A stretch of 15,659 nucleotides of DNA from Eubacterium sp. (GTDB taxonomy: Bacteria; Bacillota; Clostridia; Oscillospirales; Acutalibacteraceae), in NCBI GenBank assembly GCA_024696725.1, contig JAILGO010000047.1, forward strand, positions 1-15,659, read 5' to 3'. The position numbers and the translations under genes are program-made. Positions 7,722 through 14,874 of the stretch are shown here, one piece after another. Within the stretch, counting starts at the first letter, position 1; the number at the start of each line of letters is the position of its first letter. Below the pieces are notes generated by a model, which had not been told where the DNA came from, did not search any database, and saw only the letters and a list, made by a program, of their open reading frames with translations.

Positions 7722-8426
7722 ATGGAAATCAAATCACTTGCAACCGAGCTGAATACTAATACGTACCCCGGAAGAGGTATAGTTATCGGCAGAACGAAGG
7801 ACAATAAAAACGTTGCTATCGCTTACTTTATTATGGGAAGAAGCGTTAATTCGCGTAACCGTATTTTTGAGGAAAACGAGCGCGGCGGAATAAGAACGAA
7901 GGCATTTGACGAGAGCAAAATGGTCGACCCTCATCTTATTATCTATAATCCGGTGCTTAAGCTCGACGGCTCAACAATCGTAACTAACGGCGACCAGACG
8001 GATACTATCTATGATTATATGAAGGACGGAAGCTGCTACCGCAAGGCTCTCACAACGAGAGAGTACGAGGACGACGCTCCTAACTATACTCCGAGAATTT
8101 CCGCCGTAGTTACCCCCGGGGGCGACTATAATATGTCGATTCTTAAATCAAATATGGGTATGCCGCAGTGCGTAAGAATGTTCTTTGAATATCCCGCAAG
8201 CGCAGGCTTAGGTCACTTTATTCATACCTACGTTTGCGACGGTAATCCGATTCCGTCCTTTGAGGGCGAGCCGACTCCCGTTGAAATCAACGAGGATAAT
8301 ATCAACGCCTTTACGGATATGGTATGGACTAATCTTAACGAGGATAATAAGGTTTCTCTTTTCACCCGTTTTATTAACCTTGAAACCGGCGCAGAGGAAA
8401 CCCGTATAATCAATAAAAACAAATAA
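7722..8426 (+). CDS. purO: IMP cyclohydrolase, PurO-type (PF07826-like)
   Basis: The protein probably catalyses the last step of purine synthesis, closing FAICAR to IMP. In most bacteria that is done by the cyclohydrolase half of PurH. From memory, the 234 residues follow the archaeal PurO pattern: YPGRGIVIGRT near the start, RSVNSRNR (40-47) where archaeal PurO has a similar RxxPNR motif, TNGDQTDTI (88-96) against TNGTHTDFI, and YEDDAPNYTPRISA (115-128) against a DYEKDDYKTPRIAA type sequence. TAGGAGG at 7708-7714 overlaps the purN stop and sets the start. It lies inside the pur operon, which supports the role. It is a single-domain protein, so a separate AICAR formyltransferase is expected elsewhere in the genome. 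Confidence 0.88.
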   Translation: MEIKSLATELNTNTYPGRGIVIGRTKDNKNVAIAYFIMGRSVNSRNRIFEENERGGIRTKAFDESKMVDPHLIIYNPVLKLDGSTIVTNGDQTDTIYDYMKDGSCYRKALTTREYEDDAPNYTPRISAVVTPGGDYNMSILKSNMGMPQCVRMFFEYPASAGLGHFIHTYVCDGNPIPSFEGEPTPVEINEDNINAFTDMVWTNLNEDNKVSLFTRFINLETGAEETRIINKNK

Positions 8427-8432
8427 TCGCAG

Positions 8433-8459
8433 GGAGCGGCGACCTCGACGCTCCTTTTT
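8433..8459 (+). terminator. Internal terminator-like hairpin between the cyclohydrolase gene and purD
   Basis: GGAGCG (8433-8438) pairs with CGCTCC (8449-8454), with partial extra pairing CGA/TCG inside the loop, and TTTTT follows at once. The form is that of a modest intrinsic terminator. Because purD follows immediately and has no separate obvious promoter, it may reduce rather than stop purD expression, or protect the 3' end of the upstream message. Confidence 0.6.
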
Positions 8460-8472
8460 ACAGGAGAAAGAT

Positions 8473-9750
8473 ATGAGAATACTGGTAGTAGGCTCGGGCG
8501 GACGCGAGCACGCATTGATAAAAGCAATAAAAAAATCACCTAAGGCGGACTATATAGCCTGCTGTCCCGGCAACGGCGGTATTTCCTTCGACGCCGAGTG
8601 CTTTAACGTCGGCGCAACGGATATTGACGGCGTTACCGCGCTTGCTAAGAGAATAAAAGCCGACCTCGTAGTCGTAGCGCCCGACGACCCGCTTGTAATG
8701 GGTATGGTCGACGCGCTCAATGCCGAGGGCTTTAAAACCTTCGGTCCCGATAAGGCTGCGGCGATAATCGAGGGCTCAAAGGTTTTTTCTAAAAACCTTA
8801 TGCTGAAATACGGAATTCCTACGGCTGAATATAAAGTGTTTGATAACCCTGCCGACGTTATTTCCTATCTTAAAGAGAAAAACGAATTTCCCGCTGTTAT
8901 AAAGGCTGACGGACTCGCTCTCGGCAAGGGAGTTATTATCCCCGAAACGCTTGACGAGGCTGTAAAAGGCGTTAAGGAGATTATGGAGGATAAGATTTTC
9001 GGCGCTTCGGGTAACAACGTTGTCGTTGAGGAATTCTTAACGGGTCCCGAGGTTTCCGTTCTTGCGTTTACCGACGGAAAATGCGTTAAGCCTATGGTTT
9101 CTTCTATGGACCATAAGCGCGCGCTCGACGGCGATAAAGGGCTTAATACGGGCGGTATGGGTACCGTGTCGCCTAATCCGTATTATACCGACGAGGTTGC
9201 GGCTCAGTGTATGGAAAAAATCTTTATCCCGACTGTTGAGGCTATGAATAAAGAGGGAAGAACCTTTAAGGGCTGCCTCTATTTCGGACTTATGCTCACT
9301 CCTAAGGGACCTAAGGTAATCGAATATAACTGCCGCTTCGGCGACCCTGAAACACAGGTCGTTCTCCCGAGGCTTAAAACGGATATTTTAGATATTTTCG
9401 AAGCGATTAATAACGGTACGCTCTCCGAGCTTGAAATCGAATGGGACGATAGAGCCTGCACCTGCGTTATTATGGCTTCGGGCGGATACCCGAAATCATA
9501 CCCGAAGGGACTTGAAATTACGGGACTTACCGACGGTAATCTCGACGGCGTGACCGTTTACCACGCAGGAACTAAGCTTGAAGGCGGAAAGCTCGTTACC
9601 GCCGGCGGACGCGTACTCGGCGTTACCGCGCTCGGAGATACGCTTGAAGACGCGCTTAAAAAATCCTACGAAGGCGTTTCAAAAATTCATTTTGAAAACG
9701 CGCATTACCGCAAGGACATCGGTCAGCGCGCGCTTAAGGCTTGCAAGTGA
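8473..9750 (+). CDS. purD: Phosphoribosylamine--glycine ligase (GAR synthetase)
   Basis: PurD joins phosphoribosylamine and glycine with ATP, the second step of purine synthesis. The 425-residue product has the N-terminal domain with VVGSGGREHAL and CPGNGGI, an ATP-grasp domain starting at IEGSKVFSKNLMLKYGIPTAEY, ADGLALGKGVII, then GPEVSVLAFTDG, NTGGMGTVSPNPYY, and EYNCRFGDPETQVVLPRL with the metal-binding residues. It ends with FENAHYRKDIGQRAL. The segment usually written GPExPLV reads APDDPLV here, a conservative change. The start follows AGGAG (8462-8466). It is the last gene of the pur operon and is closed by a strong terminator. Confidence 0.97.
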   Translation: MRILVVGSGGREHALIKAIKKSPKADYIACCPGNGGISFDAECFNVGATDIDGVTALAKRIKADLVVVAPDDPLVMGMVDALNAEGFKTFGPDKAAAIIEGSKVFSKNLMLKYGIPTAEYKVFDNPADVISYLKEKNEFPAVIKADGLALGKGVIIPETLDEAVKGVKEIMEDKIFGASGNNVVVEEFLTGPEVSVLAFTDGKCVKPMVSSMDHKRALDGDKGLNTGGMGTVSPNPYYTDEVAAQCMEKIFIPTVEAMNKEGRTFKGCLYFGLMLTPKGPKVIEYNCRFGDPETQVVLPRLKTDILDIFEAINNGTLSELEIEWDDRACTCVIMASGGYPKSYPKGLEITGLTDGNLDGVTVYHAGTKLEGGKLVTAGGRVLGVTALGDTLEDALKKSYEGVSKIHFENAHYRKDIGQRALKACK

Positions 9751-9775
9751 GTTAACAGAAAATAATAATAATTTG

Positions 9776-9808
9776 AACGGGAGGGCGTTTACGCCCTCCC
9801 GTTTATTT
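9776..9808 (+). terminator. Intrinsic terminator after purD
   Basis: A perfect 12-base-pair stem (9776-9787 with 9792-9803, core CGGGAGGGCG/CGCCCTCCCG, loop TTTA) is followed by TTTATTT. The stop codon of the convergent sigK gene (9803-9805 on the other strand) lies at its edge. Read on the - strand, the stem is followed by CAAATTATTATTATTTT, so it could also serve sigK, though less well. Confidence 0.93.
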
Positions 9809-10486
9809 CAGACTCCGTCTTATATCGTTTAAAATTTTCTTTTCTATTCTTGAAACGTAGGAACGGCTGATATTGAGTCTCTCCGCAACCTCGCGCTGCG
9901 TCAGAGGCTTTTTATTGTTCAGCCCGTAGCGGAGAATTATTATCTCCCTCTCCCGCTCGTCGTTCATATTGTCTATGTAGCGCCTTACCTCGCTCCACCG
10001 CGTTTTCGTTTCAAGCTCCTCCGCAAGGTCGGTGTCATCCGCTACGGTGTCCTCTATAGTCAGCGGATTGCCGTCCTTGTCTATCTCGATAGTGTCGCCG
10101 AGAAATATATCGTTACAGCTTTTCTTAAGCGAGCGAAAATTCATAAGTATCTCGTTTTCGATACACCGCGAGGCGTAGGTTGAAAGCCTCGTTCCTTTAG
10201 TATAATCGAAGCTGTCTATCGCCTTGATAAGCCCTACCGTGCCGATAGAAACGAGGTCGTCGGTATCGTTCGTACGGGAATAGTATTTCTTGACTATATG
10301 GCCGACGAGCCTTAAATTCCGCTCAATAAGCACGCCGCGCGCGTTCTTATCTCCCTGCGCCATCAGCTCAAGATAACTGCGCTCCTCCTTAGCCGTAAGC
10401 GGCTTCGGGAAGCTCGACTGATTCTGTATGTGTAAAATGAAATAGAGAAGGTTTGCGCTTAAGAAGGAGAGTATCGCAGAAAGCAT
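9803..10486 (-). CDS. sigK: RNA polymerase sporulation sigma factor K precursor (pro-sigma-K)
   Basis: Sigma-K directs late mother-cell transcription during spore formation. The N-terminus is a hydrophobic pro-sequence (about 25 residues, MLSAILSFLSANLLYFILHI) followed by the conserved FPKPL junction. In Bacillus such a pro-sequence tethers the factor to the membrane until it is cleaved. Then come LIERNLRLVGHIVKKY, DLVSIGTVGLIKAIDSFD and TYASRCIENEILM (region 2), and the region 4 helix-turn-helix TQREVAERLNISRSYVSRIEKK. The ATG at 10486 is chosen because GGTGAT precedes it at a fitting distance; ATG at 10492 and GTG at 10495 are alternatives. The gene is continuous, with no skin-like insertion, and is convergent with purD. 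Confidence 0.92.
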   Translation of the reverse strand: MLSAILSFLSANLLYFILHIQNQSSFPKPLTAKEERSYLELMAQGDKNARGVLIERNLRLVGHIVKKYYSRTNDTDDLVSIGTVGLIKAIDSFDYTKGTRLSTYASRCIENEILMNFRSLKKSCNDIFLGDTIEIDKDGNPLTIEDTVADDTDLAEELETKTRWSEVRRYIDNMNDEREREIIILRYGLNNKKPLTQREVAERLNISRSYVSRIEKKILNDIRRSLK

Positions 10487-10545
10487 TTTCATCACCGTAT
10501 AAATTATATGCAGCCGCGTTTGCGGTGATGCCGACTAATTTTTTC

Positions 10546-10574
10546 TTGACAAATTATACCGACAAGTATATAAT
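10546..10574 (+). promoter_or_regulatory. Consensus sigma-A promoter of the asnS-asnA operon
   Basis: TTGACA (10546-10551) and TATAAT (10569-10574) are both exact consensus hexamers and are separated by exactly 17 bases. Transcription should start near 10581. A promoter this strong fits an operon whose output is limited afterwards by a T-box terminator. Confidence 0.95.
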
Positions 10575-10581
10575 CTACCTA

Positions 10582-10852
10582 TAATTTCAAAAGCAACGAC
10601 GAAGAAAAGTAGTACGGAAAAGTGCTTAAAGAGAGCGCGGGACGGTGGAAGCCGCGCAGTAACGTCCGTATGAAGAACACTTAAGAGCTTCAAGCTGAAC
10701 GGGTAACTCAGTAGGCGCGACGGTGGCTTTCCGTTATAAAAGCAGGCTTTGAAATGAAGCCCAAAGCGGCTCGTAAGAGCAATATAGGTGGCACCACGGG
10801 TAACAGTCACTCGTCCTATACCGAAGGACGAAGTTGGCTGTATTTTTATTTT
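10582..10852 (+). promoter_or_regulatory. T-box leader sensing uncharged tRNA-Asn
   Basis: The basal stem I helix is AAGTGCTTAA (10620-10629) with TTAAGAGCTT (10681-10690), nine of ten pairs. Above it AGAGAG on the 5' side faces the specifier strand, where AAC (10676-10678) is the asparagine codon. Downstream are small hairpins such as GGCTT/AAGCC and GCTC-GTAA-GAGC. The antiterminator can be drawn fully: helix A1 TATAGG (10783-10788) with CCTATA (10815-10820), the canonical seven-base bulge TGGCACC (10789-10795), and helix A2 ACGGGT (10796-10801) with ACTCGT (10809-10814). The TGGC of the bulge would pair with a tRNA ending GCCA, and bacterial tRNA-Asn has G as its discriminator base. The competing terminator is listed separately. 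Confidence 0.93.
10803..10852 (+). terminator. T-box attenuator terminator before asnS
   Basis: The core stem TCGTCCT (10811-10817) with AGGACGA (10825-10831) is extended by ACAGTCA (10803-10809) with a wobble-containing partner ending CTGT (10838-10841), and is followed by ATTTTTATTTT. Its 5' arm reuses the bases that form the 3' sides of antiterminator helices A1 and A2, so the two folds exclude each other. Confidence 0.92.
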
Positions 10853-10865
10853 AGGAGGAAGAATT

Positions 10866-12242
10866 ATGAAACACACGGATATTGAATTGATTTTAAAGAC
10901 CGACGAATTCGTCGGAAAAACCGCTACGGTCTGCGGCTGGGTACGTACCGCAAGAGACAGTAAAAACGTCGCTTTCCTCGCGCTTAACGACGGCACTACC
11001 CTTAACCATCTTCAGATAGTTATTGATAAAAACGGCGCCCTTGAGGTTTCGCCCGAGGCGATGAAGCTCGGCGCTTCGCTTAAGGTAACTGGTGAGGTAG
11101 TAAAAAACACGAATAACGGAACCAACGAGATTAACGCTTGTGAGATTACCGTTCTCGGCGTTTGTCCTCCCGACTATCCGCTTCAGAAGAAGTTCCAGAA
11201 GCTTGAAACCCTTCGTGAAATGCCTCATATCCGCGTCCGTACAAACACCTTTAACGCCGTTTTTCGCGTTCGCTCGGTGCTTGCCGCGGCTATTCACCGC
11301 TTCTTCCAGGAGAGAGGCTATGTATATATTAACACTCCGCTTATCACGGGCTCCGACTGTGAGGGCGCGGGCGAGATGTTTCAGGTAACCACAATCGGTT
11401 ACAGCACCGATTACAAGAGCGAAGAGGAATACTACGCCGACGATTTCTTCGGCAAAAAGACGGGACTTTCCGTTTCCGGTCAGCTCGAGGGCGAGGTTGC
11501 CGCAATGGGACTCGGTAAGATTTATACCTTCGGTCCGTCCTTCCGCGCCGAGAATTCGAACACCCAGCGCCACGTCGCAGAGTTCTGGCACGTTGAGCCT
11601 GAAATCGCCTTCTGCGAGCTTCCCGACCTTATCGAAATCGCAGAGGATATGATTAAGTATCTCATTAAGGATTATATGGAAAAATGCCCCGACGAGCTCG
11701 CTTTCTTCGAGCAGCGCTTTGAAAAGGGCCTGACCGAAAAGCTCCTCTCGGTTGTAAATAACGACTTCGCGGTTGTTGATTATACAGAGGCTATTGATAT
11801 TCTTAAAAAGGCTGACGTAAAATTTGAATATCCCGTTGAATGGGGATGCGACCTTCAGAGCGAGCATGAAAGATATATTACCGAAAAGGTTTATAACAAG
11901 CCCGTATTCCTTATTAATTATCCTAAGGGCATTAAGTCCTTCTATATGAAGCAGAATCCCGACGGAAAGACCGTTGCGGCTACAGACCTTCTCGTTCCCG
12001 GCGTGGGCGAAATTATCGGCGGAAGCGAAAGAGAGGCGGACTACGATAAGCTTATCGCGGCTATGGAGGAAAAGGGAATGAGCAAGGAGGGCTACGAGTT
12101 TTATCTTGACCTTCGTAAGTACGGCTCGGTTCCTCACGCGGGCTTCGGTCTCGGCTTTGAAAGGATGATTATGTACTGTACGGGTATGGCTAATATCCGC
12201 GACGTAATTCTCTATCCGAGAACGGTAGGAAATATCAGATAA
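10866..12242 (+). CDS. asnS: Asparaginyl-tRNA synthetase
   Basis: AsnRS charges tRNA-Asn with asparagine. The 458-residue product has an N-terminal OB-fold anticodon-binding domain (about residues 15-100, VCGWVRTARDSKNVAFLALNDG) and a class II catalytic core. The core has FRAENSNTQRHVAEFWHVEPE (motif 2, about 227-247) and GLGFERM with NIRDVILYPRT (motif 3, about 428-453). The asparagine-type motif 2 and the NIRDV ending separate it from aspartyl-tRNA synthetase. The start is the ATG at 10866, seven bases after AGGAGG; the frame is open further upstream only because it runs into the T-box, which is not coding. It is followed 22 bases later by asnA. Confidence 0.97.
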   Translation: MKHTDIELILKTDEFVGKTATVCGWVRTARDSKNVAFLALNDGTTLNHLQIVIDKNGALEVSPEAMKLGASLKVTGEVVKNTNNGTNEINACEITVLGVCPPDYPLQKKFQKLETLREMPHIRVRTNTFNAVFRVRSVLAAAIHRFFQERGYVYINTPLITGSDCEGAGEMFQVTTIGYSTDYKSEEEYYADDFFGKKTGLSVSGQLEGEVAAMGLGKIYTFGPSFRAENSNTQRHVAEFWHVEPEIAFCELPDLIEIAEDMIKYLIKDYMEKCPDELAFFEQRFEKGLTEKLLSVVNNDFAVVDYTEAIDILKKADVKFEYPVEWGCDLQSEHERYITEKVYNKPVFLINYPKGIKSFYMKQNPDGKTVAATDLLVPGVGEIIGGSEREADYDKLIAAMEEKGMSKEGYEFYLDLRKYGSVPHAGFGLGFERMIMYCTGMANIRDVILYPRTVGNIR

Positions 12243-12264
12243 TACGGACGAAAGGGGAAATACT

Positions 12265-13260
12265 ATGATTTATCCCGACGGCTATAAAAGTAAACTTACT
12301 CAGCGTGAAACGCAGTACGCTATAAAAACGGTTAAGGATACCTTTCAGAAGGCGCTCGCTAAAGCGCTGAACCTTGACCGGGTTACCGCTCCGCTTATGG
12401 TAACGAAGGCGAGCGGAATAAACGACGACCTTAACGGCGTTGAGCGTAAGGTTCATTTCACTATGAAAAATATCGGCGGCGAGGCTGAGGTCGTTCAGTC
12501 TCTCGCTAAGTGGAAAAGGCTTGCGCTTTACCGCTACGGCTATAAGGCGGACGAGGGTATATATACCGATATGAACGCTATCCGCCGCGACGACGACGTC
12601 GATAATACCCACTCTCTCTTTGTTGACCAGTGGGACTGGTGCCGCGTTATCAGTAAAGAGGAAAGGAATATTGAATTCCTTAAAAGCATAGTTGAAAAAA
12701 TCGTTAAAGCGGTGTGGGAGACCAACGAGACGGTTAAAGAAAAGTACGCCGTTTCGTTTGATATGACTCCCGACGTGTTCTTTATTACGACTCAGGAGCT
12801 TGAGGATATGTATCCGGAGCTTACGGCTAAGGAGCGCGAGGATAAAATCACCCGTGAAAAGGGCACCGTTTTCATTATGCAGATAGGCGGTAAGCTTAAG
12901 AACGGTAAGAAGCACGACGGACGCGCCCCCGACTATGACGACTGGGCGCTTAACGGCGATATTCTTATCTGGGACGCGGTGCTTGACTCCGCGCTTGAAA
13001 TAAGCTCAATGGGTATAAGAGTGAACGCCGAAAGCCTGCGCTCTCAGCTTGAAGAGGAGGGCTGTACGGAAAGGGAGGCGTTCCCGTTCCACAGTATGAT
13101 TCTTGACGGTACGCTTCCGCTTACAATCGGCGGCGGTATCGGTCAGTCGAGACTCTGTATGCTTCTTCTTGAAAAGGCGCATATCGGCGAGGTGCAGTGC
13201 GCTATATGGAGCGACGAGATGAGAGAGGAATGTAAAAAGCACGGAATCGTTCTTCTCTGA
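12265..13260 (+). CDS. asnA: Aspartate--ammonia ligase (asparagine synthetase A)
   Basis: AsnA makes asparagine from aspartate, ammonia and ATP; it is structurally related to class II aminoacyl-tRNA synthetases. The 331-residue product is about the length of the E. coli enzyme. Family segments are the start YKSKLTQRETQYAIKTVKD, APLMVTKASGINDDLNGVER, EVVQSLAKWKRLALYRYG, GIYTDMNAIRRDDDVDNTHSLFVDQWDW and, near the C-terminus, PLTIGGGIGQSRLCMLLL. AGGGGAAA precedes the ATG. It shares the T-box promoter with asnS, so asparagine synthesis and its use on tRNA rise together when tRNA-Asn is uncharged. No GC-rich terminator follows, only an AT-rich repeat. Confidence 0.97.
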   Translation: MIYPDGYKSKLTQRETQYAIKTVKDTFQKALAKALNLDRVTAPLMVTKASGINDDLNGVERKVHFTMKNIGGEAEVVQSLAKWKRLALYRYGYKADEGIYTDMNAIRRDDDVDNTHSLFVDQWDWCRVISKEERNIEFLKSIVEKIVKAVWETNETVKEKYAVSFDMTPDVFFITTQELEDMYPELTAKEREDKITREKGTVFIMQIGGKLKNGKKHDGRAPDYDDWALNGDILIWDAVLDSALEISSMGIRVNAESLRSQLEEEGCTEREAFPFHSMILDGTLPLTIGGGIGQSRLCMLLLEKAHIGEVQCAIWSDEMREECKKHGIVLL

Positions 13261-13294
13261 TTATTAAATAAATATAACTTTATTACACTAATTC

Positions 13295-13322
13295 TTTACA
13301 TACGGTCTTATATATGTTATCT
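13295..13322 (+). promoter_or_regulatory. Possible promoter for the HD/membrane-protein pair
   Basis: TTTACA (13295-13300) and TTATCT (13317-13322) are 16 bases apart in an AT-rich gap of 73 bases. Only moderate matches, so read-through from asnA is an alternative source of transcription. Confidence 0.4.
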
Positions 13323-13333
13323 TAGGGGACGCT

Positions 13334-13846
13334 ATGACTCTTGAAAATGAACTGACTTTTATTGATAAATATCTTGAATATACGGGCGACTTGTTGAGTA
13401 ACGAGCTTGTTGAAAGTATGAAAACCTTTCATCACCATAAGGAAATTACGACTCATTTCCACAGCGTCTATGTTTCTTATACCGTGTTTAAGGCAACTCA
13501 GAGGCTTAAGCTTGCCGACGCGCGGGAGATAACGCGCGCCGCCCTTCTTCACGATTTTTATCTCTACGAATGGTATACCGAAAAGCATGAGGAATACCAC
13601 ATGACCTATCATCCCAAGGAGTCGGTAAAGAATATTGAAAAGACCTTCGGAAAGCTCAGCGATATGCAGAGAAATATGATTTTAAGCCACATGTTCCCTA
13701 TGGGAGTTGAGCGTCCGAGATGCGTCGGAGCGTGGCTTTTAACCCTCGCGGATAAGCACTGCGCGAGCGAGGATTATACCCACGCGTCCTCTAAGTTTAT
13801 TCCCGTTTATGACGAAATCAACAGGAGAGTAAGTTTATATGATTAA
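13334..13846 (+). CDS. HD-domain protein, probable phosphohydrolase
   Basis: The 170-residue protein shows the HD superfamily pattern of metal-binding residues: H43 in HFHSVYVSY, the paired H73-D74 in ALLHDFYLYEW, further histidines at 93 and 119, and D140 in TLADKHCAS. Proteins of this kind hydrolyse phosphate esters or nucleotides, but the substrate here cannot be told from sequence. It has no signal peptide or membrane helix and is expected in the cytoplasm. The ATG follows AGGGGAC. Its last eight bases overlap the next gene, a membrane protein, so the two are probably made together. Small HD proteins of this type are common in gut Clostridia and are normally annotated only by domain. Confidence 0.8.
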   Translation: MTLENELTFIDKYLEYTGDLLSNELVESMKTFHHHKEITTHFHSVYVSYTVFKATQRLKLADAREITRAALLHDFYLYEWYTEKHEEYHMTYHPKESVKNIEKTFGKLSDMQRNMILSHMFPMGVERPRCVGAWLLTLADKHCASEDYTHASSKFIPVYDEINRRVSLYD

Positions 13847-14687
13847 CACTGTATGTAAATATTTTCTGTGGTTTATAATCTACAGCGTCGGCGGCTGGGT
13901 TATGGAAACGCTCTTATATCTTATACGAGATAAAAAGGTAGTTAAAAGAGGCTTCCTTTTCGGTCCGCTCTGTCCGATTTACGGCTTCGGCGGCTGTCTC
14001 AGCGCCCTTCTGATATACGGACGCTTTAAAAATGTTTTTATCGTCTTTTTAATCGGTACGCTCCTGACGAGCGCGCTCGAATATATTACCCATTTCGTAA
14101 TGGAAAAGCTTTTCCACGCGATGTGGTGGGACTATTCCGACAGACGCTTTAACCTTAACGGAAGAATATACCTTAAGGGCAGTATTCTTTTCGGACTCGG
14201 CGTAGTAATTATAGTAGAGCTTATTCAGCCGCTTCTCGTTAAGCTTACCGATATAATGCCCGCTAAGGCGCTCTATATCGTATGCTTTATAATCTATTCG
14301 ATTCTTATCGCCGACGTCGCAACAATGGTCGCCGACCTCGCAGGCACAGCTAACGCGCTTAAGGGTATTGAGAATAAGATTATAAAAACTGCCCAGAAGG
14401 GAATAGACCTTACGGGCGAGCAGCTTGATAACGCTAAAAAGCTTATTACCGAAAGCGACGCTTACGAAAAAACGGCTAAAACTCTCGTCGACGAAAACCC
14501 GATAGTTATCCGTTTTAAGAAGAGATATCCCGATTTTACCTTCAGCCGCTATAAATATATCCTTGATTTAATTAACGACGCGCCTCAGGAGAATAAGGGA
14601 AGAAAGGATATTAAGCTTTACGGAACGGCGGACTCAATTCCCGAGGCGGAAGATGAAGCCGAAAACGACGAAAATAAAGAAAATTAA
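13839..14687 (+). CDS. Membrane protein of the putative ABC-transporter type IV family (PF06541-like)
   Basis: The 282-residue protein begins with hydrophobic helices around residues 7-28, 40-60, 64-85, 112-133 and 143-168, so about five membrane spans. The family is recognisable from GWVMETLLY (19-27), RGFLFGPLCPIYGFGG (37-52), SALEYITHFVMEKLFHAMWWDYSDRRFNLNGR (78-109, key pattern WWDYSDxxFNLNGR), and ADVATMVADL. The rest (about 170-282) is a charged, soluble tail ending in an acidic stretch. The family name is historical; no ATPase partner lies nearby and its function is unknown. It overlaps the HD gene by eight bases and has AGGAGAG as its ribosome binding site inside that gene. Confidence 0.82.
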   Translation: MINTVCKYFLWFIIYSVGGWVMETLLYLIRDKKVVKRGFLFGPLCPIYGFGGCLSALLIYGRFKNVFIVFLIGTLLTSALEYITHFVMEKLFHAMWWDYSDRRFNLNGRIYLKGSILFGLGVVIIVELIQPLLVKLTDIMPAKALYIVCFIIYSILIADVATMVADLAGTANALKGIENKIIKTAQKGIDLTGEQLDNAKKLITESDAYEKTAKTLVDENPIVIRFKKRYPDFTFSRYKYILDLINDAPQENKGRKDIKLYGTADSIPEAEDEAENDENKEN

Positions 14688-14695
14688 ATTAATAG

Positions 14696-14724
14696 TTGAA
14701 ATTACATTTTAAATGTGTTATAGT
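14696..14724 (+). promoter_or_regulatory. Promoter of tRNA-Pro
   Basis: TTGAAA (14696-14701) and TATAGT (14719-14724) are 17 bases apart, and TG at 14716-14717 gives an extended -10. The spacer contains the palindrome ACATTTTAAATGT, and ATTACATTT (14701-14709) is the inverse of AAATGTAAT (14743-14751), just before the tRNA. The start of transcription should be near 14731, about 25 bases before the tRNA. Confidence 0.85.
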
Positions 14725-14755
14725 ATATGAGCATTAAAAATTAAATGTAATGCTT

Positions 14756-14830
<75 letters not shown>

Positions 14831-14831
<1 letters not shown>

Positions 14832-14867
14832 AAATATCCGAGTACCTTTACGGTACTCGGATATTTT
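14831..14867 (+). terminator. Terminator of tRNA-Pro
   Basis: A perfect 16-base-pair inverted repeat (14831-14846 with 14852-14867, core ATCCGAGTACC, loop TTTAC) begins at the last base of the encoded CCA end. The 3' arm finishes in TATTTTG, giving a thymine run partly inside the stem. Confidence 0.88.
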
Positions 14868-14874
14868 GCTTATA

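Noticed and set aside
10788..10865. Upstream in-frame extension of asnS
   Set aside because: These bases are the T-box antiterminator and terminator; the ATG at 10866 has the AGGAGG site.
10535..10996. Open frame of 153 codons on the - strand across the T-box
   Set aside because: It covers the promoter and T-box leader, whose base pairing explains the sequence.
10893..12137. Long open frame of 414 codons on the - strand opposite asnS
   Set aside because: It mirrors the strong codon bias of asnS, has no ribosome binding site and no recognisable domain, and asnS is certain on the + strand.
12235..12915. Open frame of 226 codons on the - strand opposite asnA
   Set aside because: Same shadow effect; asnA is clear by motifs across the same bases.
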